Part shown: positions 24,790 to 38,724 of the stretch, one piece after another
Position numbering within the stretch: position 1 is the first letter of the stretch
Layout of the letters: the number at the start of each line of letters is the position of its first letter
Assembly (NCBI GenBank): GCA_949318235.1
Contig: OX439127.1
Coordinates: forward strand, 22,491,874 to 22,555,873
DNA length: 64,000 nt
DNA from: Ecdyonurus torrentis
Taxonomy: Eukaryota > Arthropoda > Insecta > Ephemeroptera > Heptageniidae
Reading direction: 5' to 3'
Notes under the pieces: model-generated
What the model was told of the DNA's origin: nothing
What the model saw: only the letters and a program-made list of their open reading frames with translations
Databases searched by the model: none
Program-made: the position numbers and the translations under genes

Positions 24790-27700
24790 TTATACGTTTG
24801 TACTTGCTTTGTACAGTACTTATAAATTGTGAAGTGTATGTACTTGAAATCAATTTATAATATGTTGTCTCCCGCTTCTAATGTTATACTCATTATATGT
24901 AAAACCATGACGAGTGCTCAGCGCAGACACTATTATTTATTAATCATATTGTAATTGGTATATGTCGTTGTTACACACTCACACTTTTATTATTTGTTAC
25001 TCAAGTATATAACAAGGCAGTCACATGATGTGCCAAGTTTCAAGTTCCATTTAAATATTATTATAATATATTAAGTCGTTGCCTGCCGAGAGTCAAGAGT
25101 GACGTCACCAAGTAATTATTATGTGCCTCCTCGCCTTTTGCCTTCCGTGTGCTTCCGGCCACAGAGAGGAAACTTTATCCATTAAAAAATATAACTCAGC
25201 TGATTGAAATGATTTATACATTATAATAGCTCTTATATACATTGCACTCATATCCGAACTGTAGAGTAAAATATCAAGAACCCAAGACTTAAGTAGTGCT
25301 CATAGCATTAGTCTACATCTTATAAACTATAGAGTAAATAGAGGTATACACTCTTTTAACTTAGTATGTATTTACTGTGTAAGAAAATTAAATTGAAATA
25401 ATTTTGAATAAAATTTGTAAGTTGCAGCTGTTGTAGAAAAAAAATACAAAAAAAAAAGAAAGATTTTTTTTATAGCAAATTAAAAAATTTAAAATAAAAT
25501 CTACATTTCATAAAAACCTATGGGCTTTTTTTCTGTGGCCGGATATTTATTGTTCTTTTCATGATATAGGATTAATATAATATTTTTAACGTAATTGAAT
25601 TTTAATTATCGTATATCCAAAAACTAGTGCTTGATAAATTAGCGGTACGCATATTACATTAAATTAGTATTATATCTAAAGCATTCCAATAAATAGATCG
25701 GGCAATGCCAGTGACGAAGTTATTGCACGAGCATAAGATTGTTAAACTATTGCAAAAATAAATAAATTTATTTTGCCTTGTGTGTGTGTGTATATATAAA
25801 TAAACACGCACACACATAAATGAAATGAATTAATAATTGAACTGTGAGATGCACTAAATGTTCATTACAGCAATCCTGTAAAAAAAAAACTGTATTTATG
25901 TAGTACAGTAATGTATAAATAATATAGCATTGTACAGTATAGTATGAAGTACAGCGCAAAGTTAACGAGACAAAATAATTATTACTACGATATTATCAAA
26001 TAATATAGCGTATAGCTATTATGTAATTATTATGTGTTTCTTACACTTCATTTTAACGCAGGATGAAAAATGGCATCAAAGCAGTGTTTCATTATTATTA
26101 ATTTAAAGTTTTTAATTTTGAGTAATTAATTAGTTTATTTGTTTGTTTTAATTTTAACGTGTGTAGCAAAAGTATATAATATAATTTTAATATGCTACGA
26201 GAATAACTCAAAGTAATTTATTCTGACTTAGTTTGATACCTCTATTAGTCAATTGTGAAATTTTTTCTAAAGAATAGATAAAGTCTCTGAAGGGAATTGT
26301 GACGTCATTGGTGTTAGTGTCGTATTGTGGTTCGTGAGAAAGTTATTGGGTATTGGTTACGCTATCTGCAACATCACCTCAAGTGAACCACCACTTTTTT
26401 CCTTTTTTTTTTTTTTTTTTTTTTTTCTTCTTGCTATTCGTCTTTGAATTGAATTTGACCAATAGTGCCAGTGTATTGGCAGTAACGGTTCTCATAAATA
26501 TAAATGATAGATTGTTCGCTCGATGAAAAGAATTGCTCTGGAAGGTAGAGTAAACAATCTAAAGTATAACATAAAAGTGAATTTATTTTCAATGTAAATT
26601 GTGTAATGAACAATGTATTATATACTAATTGCACAATAATCATTTCATTTGCTCTTACTTGCTTTTGAAAAGGTTTGTTTGTGATATTGCATGAAAAGAA
26701 ATAAAATAATACAAAATTTTGATACTTCAAATTCCATTCATTGAGAAAATTGTGTGTTATTTCTCACTAATTGGTGTCATCAACTTGTATAAATATGAAT
26801 CATATGGCATGTATGGACATTTCTATTTTGGTTTACTGAAAATCATCATCTTCATCGTAGCACTGACTTACACTTACATTCTCTGTGAAATAAAATTTGA
26901 AAATGTATTGTATGTATGGAATGGAGCAATACAGTCTTCGTATGAATGCATTGTATGTGCATTACAGAATAAAGTTTTAAATCACAGTGTCTGTACTTAT
27001 TAACATTATAAACTACATTTTGATTAAAATTATAAGTATACTTTTTTTTCTGACTCTTTCGTAATATTTTTAGATACAGCCAAACACATTTTAAATACTG
27101 TAGATGTGATGTAACTGTACTAATTAAAGTCATATAATTAATTTTTTTATTTCTAAATTAAAATACAAATGTATAATTACATAACAGCAATTACATGCAA
27201 GCTGGTTATTCAAACAAAGAATAATAATTACTGACAAGCACGTGTTCAATAATACATCTGACATGATGAGTGATATTGTTATAAGCAAACTTTTGGAGTA
27301 ATGTGTGGGTTAGTCGAGCTTTTGTTTTAACAACTGGGGTACGTTTGAGATGAGAACATGGAGCAGGGATCATATGGGGGAAATTTCATAGCATATAGAA
27401 GCTTAACAATATAAATGTCCTTGTATAACGAAACTTTAAATTACATTTTCCTTCTTGTTAAATTACGAGTTCAAAAAGTGTCTGTTAAAAAAACAATTAA
27501 AACGCTTGTTTTAATTTTATAAATTTTTTGTTACAGACTAAAATGTAACTGCCAAGAAGATTTTTTTTCTCACTAAATTATACACATGTTGTGTTATACA
27601 GTTTTTTTTTCTTCCATTGGGTTAATGTTTAATACTTTTTATACATTAGCTATTTTCATTGTACACTATGATTATTTTTAATATAAAATATTTTTATCAA

Positions 27701-28803
27701 TATAGCCCGTACAAAAAATACAGCTCAGAAATATAAATTGCATTTTTTCTTTATCATAAATAAAATTTATGTTAAAGTTGGATCGAGTATTCTGTTATAA
27801 AGTACAATTATAAAAAGTTTCAGCACAGATGAATAATATTCATCATAAATACAGAGTGACATTGAGCACTGTATATAATATAAATAACATTTCAGTACAA
27901 TGTTTAAGAAATAAATCTAAATAGACAAAAGTTATCAGAGCGTTGTGTGTACCTTTGCATAAGTTACGTTTTAAATTATTGGTAACATGTAACAATTACA
28001 TGAAAAATATTATAATTTAAAAATGTATTTTTTTTAAAGAGCAAAAGAGGAGGAAGGGGGAATGACGTTTTACAATATATTAATTTCATACAAGCATCAG
28101 ATTGTATATATGAGAGAAAATGAGAAATGCATCAGCATTAATTACCACTTAATTACAAAAGTAATAATTACACAGCAATATATTTATGTTCATAATATAA
28201 AGAAAGTTTTGATTTGATGGAACTAGAATTTAACTTGAATTGAATTAAACTTTTAATAATTTCTAAAAATGAAGTATGTACGTATTGGATTAAGTACTGA
28301 AATATTTTGAAAATTCCCATGGCAACTGAAGTATTGAAAGTTGTGTGGTTAGGGATTCAAGTACTACTTCACTTTACTACTCGTTACTTATAATACTAAA
28401 CTATTTATTGCCATCAGTTTTATTCATTTATAACTTTATTTTAACACACGTTTCAATTTAATATCATTACAAAACGGAAAAACTGAAAATATTAAAATTA
28501 TATACAGTATATTATTATATATTTTATAAAAAGAGCCTCAATGATATATTCGACCAATAACATACAGAACTGAGAGAATCGTGTCATTGTCATATTATTA
28601 ATAAGTTTTTCTTTTGTTTCATTTGAAAATTTACCAAATTAGGTTATTATTTTTATTGTGTTTACTTTATATAATAGTATATAAACAAAGTAGAGTATAA
28701 AAATAAATATATTACAGTAATCCGTGAAAAACATTGCAGTTGCACATTATGTTATACAATATAATCCAATCGAATATGTTATAATTCTTTGTTGATGTCT
28801 ATG

Positions 28804-28837
<34 letters not shown>

Positions 28838-30853
28838 AGTAGCAACTATAATATATAATATTTATAGATGTAAGTTGAATTGAGAGTTTCCCGGTCATTC
28901 GGATCGCGCTGAAACCACAATAAGTCGTGCATGGCCTCAATATTGGTTCAAACAGATCTGACACGTTCGATGGGTGCTTTACGTTGTAATATCATTGGTA
29001 CGTACATGTTATAGTTTAAACTTAATATATATCTTAGCTTAAAGTTAAGATTGACAACGTGTCACGTCATGCACAAAGTGAGTGGCAATAATATACAAAT
29101 GTCTCCATATAGCGACATCAATACGTTTGAGTCAACTATCAGAGCTCTCACTTCACACTTCTCGTATTACTCGCCTAGAAACTGATTCATTACAATATAA
29201 AATTTCAATTAAAATTACTTTTTTATATATATAAAGTTAAGATCATTATGTCTTGAATTTCTACTTTTATATTTCGTAATGTAAGAACTATAATATGGAA
29301 CACAGCGGTATTTGTGTATTTATAGAATTAAACATAATTTACACCAAGACATTTACCAAATTATGAATGTATAGTGGAAAATTTCTATAATAAAAATTAC
29401 TATAGTTTTTATATAAACACACCGAGAAAAAAAATATGTAGCTGTATCTTAAAATTAATCAAGGAAAAGTAGTTTATTTGGATTACTGTATTCTTATTTA
29501 GGTTACATAGGAACTAATCTATATTTTAAATTAATTTTTATTATAATAATAAGAAATAATAATAAAATCACTGTAAATTAAAACGTTTATTAATAATTAG
29601 AAATATTTGTGTTGTTTTTCAATAAAATTGAATGTGTCTAAAATAATTATTTAAATAAAAGTTTAAAATGTTACATGATACTATGTTGTTTGTATTAATT
29701 TGCAAAATTAAAAAATAATGGAAATAGAATAATAATTTTTGTAGAAATAATTTTGCAAACGATGATATATTTTTATTCTATGTATAATTGATGGTATGCA
29801 ATTTTATTTCAGAGCCCAAACATTGACGATTCAATAATATTTTACTTTTACAAAATAAAATAATTACAAAAAAAAATTAATAATAAATAAATAAATAAAA
29901 CTTAAGCTGTGTCACACATTTCTAATTCTTTTTATTATTATTATTTTTTGTTGCAAAGCCCATTTTGTTTTTCAATTAATTAAGAATTTAAAAAATCAAA
30001 ACTAATTTTGCACGCGTTTTGTGTCAAACAACTTTGTTTTTATGCATAACGCTCGGCTTAACGTATATGATTAATTGTATAATACAATATAATTAATTTG
30101 CTCGGGATCAAATTGTTTGCTAAATTAAAAGAGTGAGAGCTTTGGTAGTCTTAATTTATTTTTCTTTAGCTTACTTTTTCTGTAATTAAAAACAATTTTG
30201 TTGTAATTATAAATGTTGTTTATTTAAAGGTCGTATTTCATAGTTTCACCACTTGTTTTTATTGCTATGAAATGATAGCTTGAAACTTAAAACAAAAGAG
30301 TTTTATGTCCCTGAATATATGCGAGCTTGTTATTATAAATAATAGCATCAGTTAGCATATTTCTCGTGTAAGTTTTTTCAAACAATACACACGGTATAAT
30401 AAAAAATAAATAAACCTATAAGTGTGGAAAAAAGTATACCAAGGTAAGAAAAAAAGGCTTATTAAATTGCATTAATGCATTTTTATTAGTAATAAAACAA
30501 AATCATTTTTATTTTATATAGATTTTTTTTTCTTTTATTGCAAGAGATAGAAAACAAGTTAAAATTTTGAAATTTGCTATGTTCTATTTTTCAAATATAA
30601 ATCTTGCATTGTCATGATTTGTTATTAAAAACTATTATAAGATTTCAATATTATGATAAATTTTTATAGTATATATTTTTTTCAAATCGACCAAAAAACT
30701 TTAGTACAATATAAACTGCGCTTGTTGCTTTATCAAACCAATCTATGATATATATTAAAAATTTACGAATTCAGGTTATACGTGTTGTATATTATGTGTT
30801 TGCGCCGTTCAATAATGAACACGGAAGTGTAAACAAAAACTCTCAATCATATT

Positions 30854-30887
<34 letters not shown>

Positions 30888-33800
30888 GATTACTTCAAGG
30901 TTATCGCTGATTATTATTATTACTATTACTACGATAATATGCAAACTTATTAGTTAAACTTTAAGACAAAATAACAACAACTAATTGCACGTTGCACAAC
31001 AAAAGCAATTTTAAAGATAAATATTTTAAGTTTTAAACTTGCCTATACCTATATACCGACACGGATTTTTTTTTTTTCTAAAAGTTATTTATGAGTGCAT
31101 CCAAATGGAAGGTATTATTTGTAATGCAAATATTCTTGGTGTTATTGAAGTATAAGAAACAGTGTTGTGTAATTTTAAAGAACAAATGTTTGTAAACGTC
31201 AAGTTTTCTGGCACTCATGTATCATAACAATCTATATGATATATTAGATTATGTTATTCTATTGTAAAAATATTAAAGTGCCGATATATTAGGTCCTATA
31301 TAGCATGCTCCGAAATAGCTCGATTTTAAATTAATTTCTTCAATTCTATTGAACCATTTTTTTAATTATTGTTTTTCAAGTTACGCCAAGCGGCGATAAA
31401 AACACCTGGTATAGTTGAATTGAAAATCACTAGCGCGTGCAAAATATCAGGCACTTGAAACACAAAATTTAATTGATTTAAAACAAAAATATAAATCAAA
31501 TGAATTTGAATTAGGGAACAATAAATGTAATGCAGAAAATGTGCTATATAGAACCTATGAAATAAGTAATAATTACAAATCTTTAAAAAATATATTTATA
31601 GTAAACTATATAGTTCATTATGATATTTTGAAAGATATCTCCCGCATAATAACTATACTATAATACTTTGCTATTATATATTTATAACCAACTCCGCATG
31701 AAGTAAGAAGTATTATAAATAATTACAAGATCGATGACTATAACTATGCCGGAGACGATTGTTCGGGATGCTCAAAATTTATCATCAGTGATGTCGATGC
31801 AAAATTAGAATGGCTTTTGTATAGTTATTTCATACATTATTATAACATTTATCGTGGCCTCGAACAAGCAAAAAGTTGCGGCAAGGGAGCTCGAGCCACG
31901 CCAAACCAAGGCCGGACTCATGGTTGAGAGCAATTTTAAGAGTTTAAGTTAGACCATATTCATTGTTACTAACTTCATCTAATGCATGTAGCCTATAATA
32001 GAGTATCATTATACGGATGTAAATGACACGACATCATCACTTGATTTTGCAATCAATTACTTCCTTCAAACACTTGAATTTTTCATAATGTTGCAACAAT
32101 GCATTAACTGTTACATACGATATAAGTTCAACAAAAATGTTTCGTTTCTATATAGTTAATTTATACAGGTAGTGTTGCTTTTTGTTTCATATGGATATAT
32201 GGCCTCAAATTTTTTTTTAAAAATTTCACACAAAGAACTGCTAAATATTTAGTGTTATTCTATGTATTTTAAATTTAAAATAATATTTTCCTTTTAAAGT
32301 CAAAACTAAAAGTTGAAAAGAAATAGTGTCTGTCTTGCATTCAAATGTATATTTTTGTAATTTGCATTTTTAAACAGCATTATAATAAATAAATAATAAT
32401 GTCCATACATAAATAATCTATAAGGTCATATTGTAAAGTCTTGTAAAAAAAAAAAAGTTGACAAATAACTTTTTATAATATACACGCCCAATTTTTAAAA
32501 AATTAAATCGCTTCAAAACATAATTGTAGTATTATATCACGATTGTTAAATAATTTGTTACATATGACTTGCGTGCATACGGAGTATGGTATAATACGTC
32601 ATACAGTATATAGAATATTAACTGTGAAAATTTTATTATTTGATTTGCTTGACGAGACACACAAAAACACTATAGAAATTTTGCTTTAAATTGGTATATT
32701 AAAATGTAATTTAAAATCATGGTTATTATTTATATAAAAATAATATTTTTAGTGATATAGTGTGATTGATTAAGTCAATTAAAACATATCACACGGTCAA
32801 ATGTTTATGTGTGTCATAAAACGTCACCTATTCGATATATTATATTAAACAACTTCCATTTAAGGTAATGTATAAATATAGAGAAGACTGCATGAATAAT
32901 AATTAATCAATGTGCTTTTTTTTTATCTGATTACAACATTATTAGTATGACTGTTTTAAAGCAAGTAAAATAATTTAAGTTAATGTTAAGATAACAACTG
33001 ATAAGTTCTTTATTTGGACTCAAAATATGTACTGGATAAGAGATTTTGTAACAACAATACGTCTAATTCTATGGCTTAATAAAAAATTTGAAAAAACAAC
33101 TTTTTATTATATATTGCTGGTAATAAATACATCTATAAAAACTAATAGTTATTGTGTTTGTATATAACTTTCATTATTTAATAAGTATTTCAGCTTTTAA
33201 TTCCATTCCATTTGAAATATGAATCATATTAACGTGAGTCATAATAATTGTTATAGTTGGAACTATTCTATGATATATATATATGTAATTTTTCATTTGC
33301 ATTAATGAAAGCTGATGGTGTATAAATGTCTATAATATACTTTATAATCTCTGTCCTACTATATAATGCAGACGCAATTGTGCATAATACATGTACTTTA
33401 TATACTTATACATACTGTATACACAAAGCAAAGTAGACAGACAGACTGAGAGGGAAAAATGACAACACTTTTATCATCTAACCATATACTTGTCTATTTT
33501 ATCAAAATGTCACTTCAAACCAAGTGTGACGTCAAACTTGATTATATTTAAACTTGTGAAATAATACGAGTAATTATAGTATGGAATTTTCTTTCTTTAT
33601 TTCGTCGTAACAAACTAAAAATATATAAGAATGCAATGAATTGCATCATTTTTGTTTTAAATGTATGTATATTACTACTCAAGTATGTAAAATAAATAAC
33701 TTGTATACATTATATACATACGTCTAATTAAAAATTTGCGATTAAAAAAAAAAAACATTAAAAATAGAGGAAGCTATAAAGGAAACTTTATATATAATTT

Positions 33801-34370
33801 TTCTAATTATTCTCTAATTAAGTGATGACCAAAGCGTATAGTGTGTAGTTTACATTATAATGTGTAGCCTTGTAAAATTCCAAACGAAAAAAAAAAAGTC
33901 ATTATATACGTTTACGATGTCTAAGGGCAATAGAGTATGGCAAACACTTCATCAAGTGTGCTTCATATTTTAATTGTCCATAAAATACCATAAGGAAACA
34001 GCGGTCTTCTTTAGACGGTAACGAACAAGGGATTATTATATAAACATTTTTAACATTTTAATTAATTGTATAATATAACTTTGTCTTATATTGTTCTTCT
34101 TAACATAAAATATAATACTGTCATTTACCTTTTATCATTTTGTTTACTAAGTTTTATTTATATTTTTGACACATTACTACTTATAAATTTAATTTTTACA
34201 GGTTTTTGTGTTTATAATAAAGTAATCAAGTAATTGTGGTGTATGTGAAAGTCAAATAAGCGTATAAAAGAAAGTGCGTGGGCCGTAAATGAGGCTAACC
34301 TTGCTTCAAAGACGGAGCAGTTCTTCTTTAAATTGTTTATTTTATTTTCTTTATTTTTACGTTACTACAC

Positions 34371-34371
<1 letters not shown>
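24790..34371. other. AT-rich non-coding stretch
   Basis: I recognised no gene. Contents: a 12-base inverted pair TCCGGCCACAGA at 25154-25165 and its complement at 25532-25543, T runs 26403-26425 and 28808-28835, A run 30857-30884, and a GC-richer patch at 31850-31950 with open frames but no splice sites. CRE-like TGACGTCA sites occur near 25100 and 26300. Confidence 0.5.

Positions 34372-34405
<34 letters not shown>
34372..34405. repeat. (TC)n microsatellite
   Basis: 34 bases of TC dinucleotides. The Leu/Ser-repeat open frame crossing it is an artefact of the repeat. Confidence 0.95.
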
Positions 34406-34408
<3 letters not shown>

Positions 34409-36463
34409 TGTAACAAGATTTTACATTTTAATTGGTTTTTATTTTCTGAAGCAATGAGCGTAAAGGTCGTACACACAGATTGCGTAATATTTTTTACTTA
34501 TATACTTGAAAATTGAAAATCACTATTGTTACAACATATTATTATTTTACACTGAGAAATTCCATGTCTTTACACTCTTAATTATTGCACGATAAAAAAA
34601 AAATAATAATAATAAATGAAAGTAGATTAGTAAAATCAGTTTGAAGTTTTATATTTTACCACACAAATCAGACTATAAAAAAAGTAGCACTAAAAATGTT
34701 TGATAAGAAGAAAAGCGATTATTATAATTTACCATAGCGATGAAAGCAAATAATTTTGTTTTGTTTGTATTGTGTTGCGGTTTCTAGAAAAAAACAAACA
34801 TTAGATTTCACCTGATTTTCCTTTTGAAGTTGTTATTTAAATGACATTAATATCCAAGTGTTTAACAAAAAGAATAATGTATTACATTGTTCGCGTTATT
34901 GTTTAGGGATTTGCAATATTTAACAAGCGTTTCAACATTTCGATGTTCAAGTCGGAAGTAAGTGACAAGGGCGTGATCATTTTAAACATGAAGGTGGTCT
35001 TCAAGCCCACGATATGGAGGTCAGTGATCCACCGGTGCTCAATACGGCCTTTCATAGGTCATGACCTTCCGTGCACGTTTGTTTGGGTCAATCAATTTTG
35101 ACGAATTCTAAAATATAGATATTCATTTGTTCATTTATATTTTTTATAAACCATGATCAGCTATAAATCACCTTGGTTTGATTTTTTTTTTCATAACCAA
35201 CTATAACTATTAAAAGACAATGGTGTCATTCAAGAAATTTATATATTTTTTGGGAAAATGTAAAATTGTCAACTGAATCCAACAGTAAATTATCCCAACG
35301 GTATTAATAATTTGCTCCTTTAGTTGAGTAGCTGCTCAATTTTGGAAGAGCTGGGAAAGTAGGCATTTAATTGTCAGATGTTATGCGTTCTAAAGAAACG
35401 ATGGAAAAAAACAATAATAATAATAAAAAGAAAGATGGTATACTGCTGGATCATAAGCTTTTCTTTGCATGCATAAAAAAGTATGTACAATATTATATAT
35501 ATTTGAAGTGAAAAACATTAAAAAAATCAATTGTAGTTTAAAAACTTTTTATTTAAAAAAAAAAGTTATAAAATAAATAAAAAGTACGCTTATGAGTTAT
35601 AAGACACCAAGGTCTTATGAGTCACTGCAATCCTTTCTGTGAGGCACGCTTGTGAAAGCAGGACAACATGCAGTCTACTGGATATGCCAACTGCAAAAAA
35701 TTAAAAAAATGCATTTCTGAACCATGCTTACTAGCTATCTCTTTTAATCAATTATAAATTTCGCTTTCAATGCAACACGCAACTTTTGTATACATTACCA
35801 TTCGTACACGTGTTATGATATATGAAGTAAATGTGCAAAATAATTCTTAGTAATTATTAATACACAAAGTGATTAAAATTTTTATTTTGAATGTTCATTT
35901 ATGTTATATTGCTTTCTAAACTAATTAAAATTTAATAATTATTATAGCTTTTTATAATTCAGAAATCATTGTTATTAATTACATAATTATGTATATGCAT
36001 CTAATTTAATAATCAAGTTGAGTTTATATACTTATACTATATGAGGAAAAATTAATGAGAAAAATTACACGTTTATGTATACGCATATACGCATTATTTC
36101 TTACGACAATTCAGTGTATATTGAGTATAATAATTAATTTTTATTGTATGCATGATACTTCTTATTAAATAATATTATAATAGAAGGTGAGTCAGAGAGA
36201 TGCAGGGTGAATAGTGGGTAGTTCAATACGTAAACTGTACAGTAAATGGCCTAGTTGTATATAGTTATGTTTTCAGTTTAAGTACACTCACTAAAGCCTG
36301 TTTACCCACACCTCTATATAATATAATGTTATCATTGCATTGCAGTCTAAAACAATGAATATGCCGCAAACAAGTCTTACAAAACGCCCTTATTCTAAGT
36401 GTTTCCCAATCTCTGAGAGTTTTTTATTTATTTATATAATACTAAATACATCCAAGTCTGTGT

Positions 36464-36508
<45 letters not shown>

Positions 36509-37079
36509 ATAATCGTGAGTCATTTTTACATGTTCAGAGCTTGTGTAATATTTTATTATACATGAAGAATTTAATGTAGAGCAGGAAATAGATTTTAAAT
36601 ATTGGCATAATTTAATGTAAATAGTCTTTATAACTCTAAGCTCTAATACTATATAGGAGGAGTGGGAGGTAATAATAAAAATATTATCGTATTGGTTGTT
36701 CTCGTATATGATTGATTGATTGACTTATTATATTGATCCAAATTTGTTGCTATAAACTTTTAACTAATCAATAATTCAGTTTTTGTCTACGTATAGCCTC
36801 TATAAATAATTCAAAAAATCTCATCCCACCGTAAATTGCTTACTGTTAAAAAAAAAATGCTCTGAGTAATAGAAATTATAATACGCGCATCCAGATCATC
36901 TTATAATGGTTGATCAAGATGTCTTTTTCTTGGCGTGCCGTCCGGTTTTCTTTCTTACCGCACAGTGAAAGTTCTAAATGTTATAGTCAAAAAAGTTATA
37001 ATAGAAACTCTCATCGTGATTTAATTGTGCAAGGCTTTATGAATTTGTATTGCAAGTAATGCAAAAGCAAAGCTTTTTA
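34406..37079. other. Non-coding stretch with one GC-rich island
   Basis: Mostly A/T sequence with a 41-base T run (36467-36507). The island 34900-35110 is described separately. No gene or RNA was recognised. Confidence 0.45.
34905..35102. promoter_or_regulatory. GC-rich island with palindromic AGGTCA repeat
   Basis: AGGTCATGACCT at 35056-35067 is a perfect inverted repeat of the nuclear-receptor half-site AGGTCA with no spacer. Two further AGGTCA or GGTC-like motifs lie at 35018-35030. Both strands also have open frames across the island (about 64 codons plus, 43 codons minus, the latter beginning MKGRIEHRWITDLHIVG). A conserved enhancer or a small exon are both possible; I recognise neither peptide. 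Confidence 0.25.
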
Positions 37080-37179
<100 letters not shown>

Positions 37180-37344
37180 CGTGTATAGGAAGAGTTGCAA
37201 TAAACATACAAATAATGTCAATGGACTCTACATAATAGAGATGTGTAATTGTATAATGTACTTCTTTTAATAAAAAAAATACATGCTATTTTGCTGATCT
37301 TATTCATTCAGCATTATAGGCATCATAGTTTTAGATCGCGGCTC

Positions 37345-37657
37345 TTAAAGGCGTAGAACACGTTGAACAAAAAAGTTGCCTAATATCTGAACATACCTGA
37401 ATATCAATGTTGATTTGGCTGGAGTCATTGATTTCTTATTTATTTTCCATTCACAAAAAGGCAGATGCGGACTATGACGTATCAGCTCGCTTGTTTTACG
37501 CGCGCGTGGACCAGGCGAGCTGTGATGTCAGAGTCCGCAATTGTCATTTCTTGAATGGAAAATAAATTAGAAATCAATTAGGCCAAATCAACGTTAATTT
37601 TCAGGCATGTTAGAATATTAGGCAAATTATTGTTTAACGTGCTTCATACGCCTTTAA
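37345..37657. mobile_element. Complete 313-bp palindromic MITE flanked by TTAA (family 1)
   Basis: The left arm starts TTAAAGGCGTAGAACACGTT and the right arm, read inward, TTAAAGGCGTATGAAGCACG. The arms continue to match for about 115 bases (TTGATTTGGC, TTTATTTTCCATTCA). The centre is also palindromic (GCGGACT ... AGTCCGC, CAGCTCGC ... GCGAGCTG), so the element can fold almost end to end. TTAA at both borders (37345-37348, 37654-37657) fits piggyBac-type target duplication. A second, truncated copy is at 1-247. There is no ORF. Confidence 0.85.
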
Positions 37658-38385
37658 GGTTTTTGATAATTTAAAATTTAGTACTAATTTAAAATTAAAT
37701 TGTATACATAAAGCCAATCTGTATTATTGCTGTAAAAAAGAAAATCGACATCGATATTTTTTTGCAATCAATTGGAGTAAAAAAAAAAAAAAAAAAAAAG
37801 AAAAAAAGATTATGCTCAAATTTCTGAAGCGAAACTAAAATTAACGTCTAAAATAATAATATAATACTCCATTATAAACAGCATGATTTTTCTTTGCAGC
37901 TTTAACATTATCATAAAGAATTCTTTCTCTTACAATTTTTTTCAGACTTCTTACTGCTCTTGCTATACTTTCAATTATAATTTCTCTCATACACTCTACA
38001 TGTTTAATTTGATCACCTGACGTTTTCTATTGATATAAAAATTGTAATTACAGAGATGAAGATCATAATGATAATAAGTAATAAGTTCAGTTATATATAC
38101 TACAAGCATATAATATATTTTTAATACTATATTATTTTGTATACCTTCATGGAAATAAATTAAATTTCACAATCCATATGATATTTTTACAGTGCAAGAA
38201 GTAAACTTACCAACATAATTGTTTTAAATGAGGGAAATTAATATATTTAATATTGATTAGCATTATATGCAGGTCGATGAAAGTTTTTTTATTTAAACCA
38301 ATTTCTTTCTGTCTTGCATATAAAGAAACAATGAACTTTGAACTATATTTCCAGAATTTATTTCAATCAAAGTTTAAAATGTTAT
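37658..38385. other. AT-rich non-coding stretch
   Basis: An A run about 37780-37798 and otherwise plain A/T-rich sequence. Nothing recognised. Confidence 0.5.
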
Positions 38386-38724
38386 AATAAGTTTGTTCTG
38401 TAAAATATTAATAAGTTTCTTCAACAATAATTGGCTGCCCCAAAAAAATATACACATTCATTGGTTGATCTTGTTTTTTGAGCCGATAAAAATGAGTTGC
38501 TGTTGAGCATGGATCTCCTTTTTTTAATTTATTTTATTTGGGGGGGGGGGGGGGGGGAGTTTTTTTATTGTTATCAGGTTTAAAGTTCTAAACGCAGAAA
38601 TAAGAATGATCAACCATACATAAACGTCGTAAACAGGTAGTGACGTCATGATCAGTTGTTCTTAACAAAGGAAAAATATCAAAGCTGGCTCAATATTTGT
38701 GTGTAGTTTGCAGAACGAACTAAT
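38386..38724 (+). mobile_element. MITE family 3, copy 1
   Basis: Similar to 58530-58861 in the same orientation: shared blocks are CATTCATTGGTTGATCTT, TTTTTGAGCCGA, TAAACGT(C/A)GTAAACA, CTTAACAAAGGAA and GTTTGTGTGTAGTTT-type ends. The termini form inverted repeats (AAGTTTGTTCTGTAAA against AGTTCGTTCTGCAAAC). A G run of about 19 bases (38539-38557) lies inside. No ORF. Confidence 0.65.

Noticed and set aside
28779..28964. Minus-strand frame SDLFEPILRPCTTYCGFSAI, faintly like a chemoreceptor N-terminus
   Set aside because: The frame runs into a poly-T-derived Lys tract, begins without ATG, and has no convincing donor or acceptor; similarity is impressionistic.
31850..31950. GC-rich patch with open frames (IVASNKQKVAARELE)
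   Set aside because: Two frames are equally open and no acceptor or donor fits; too short to call a gene.
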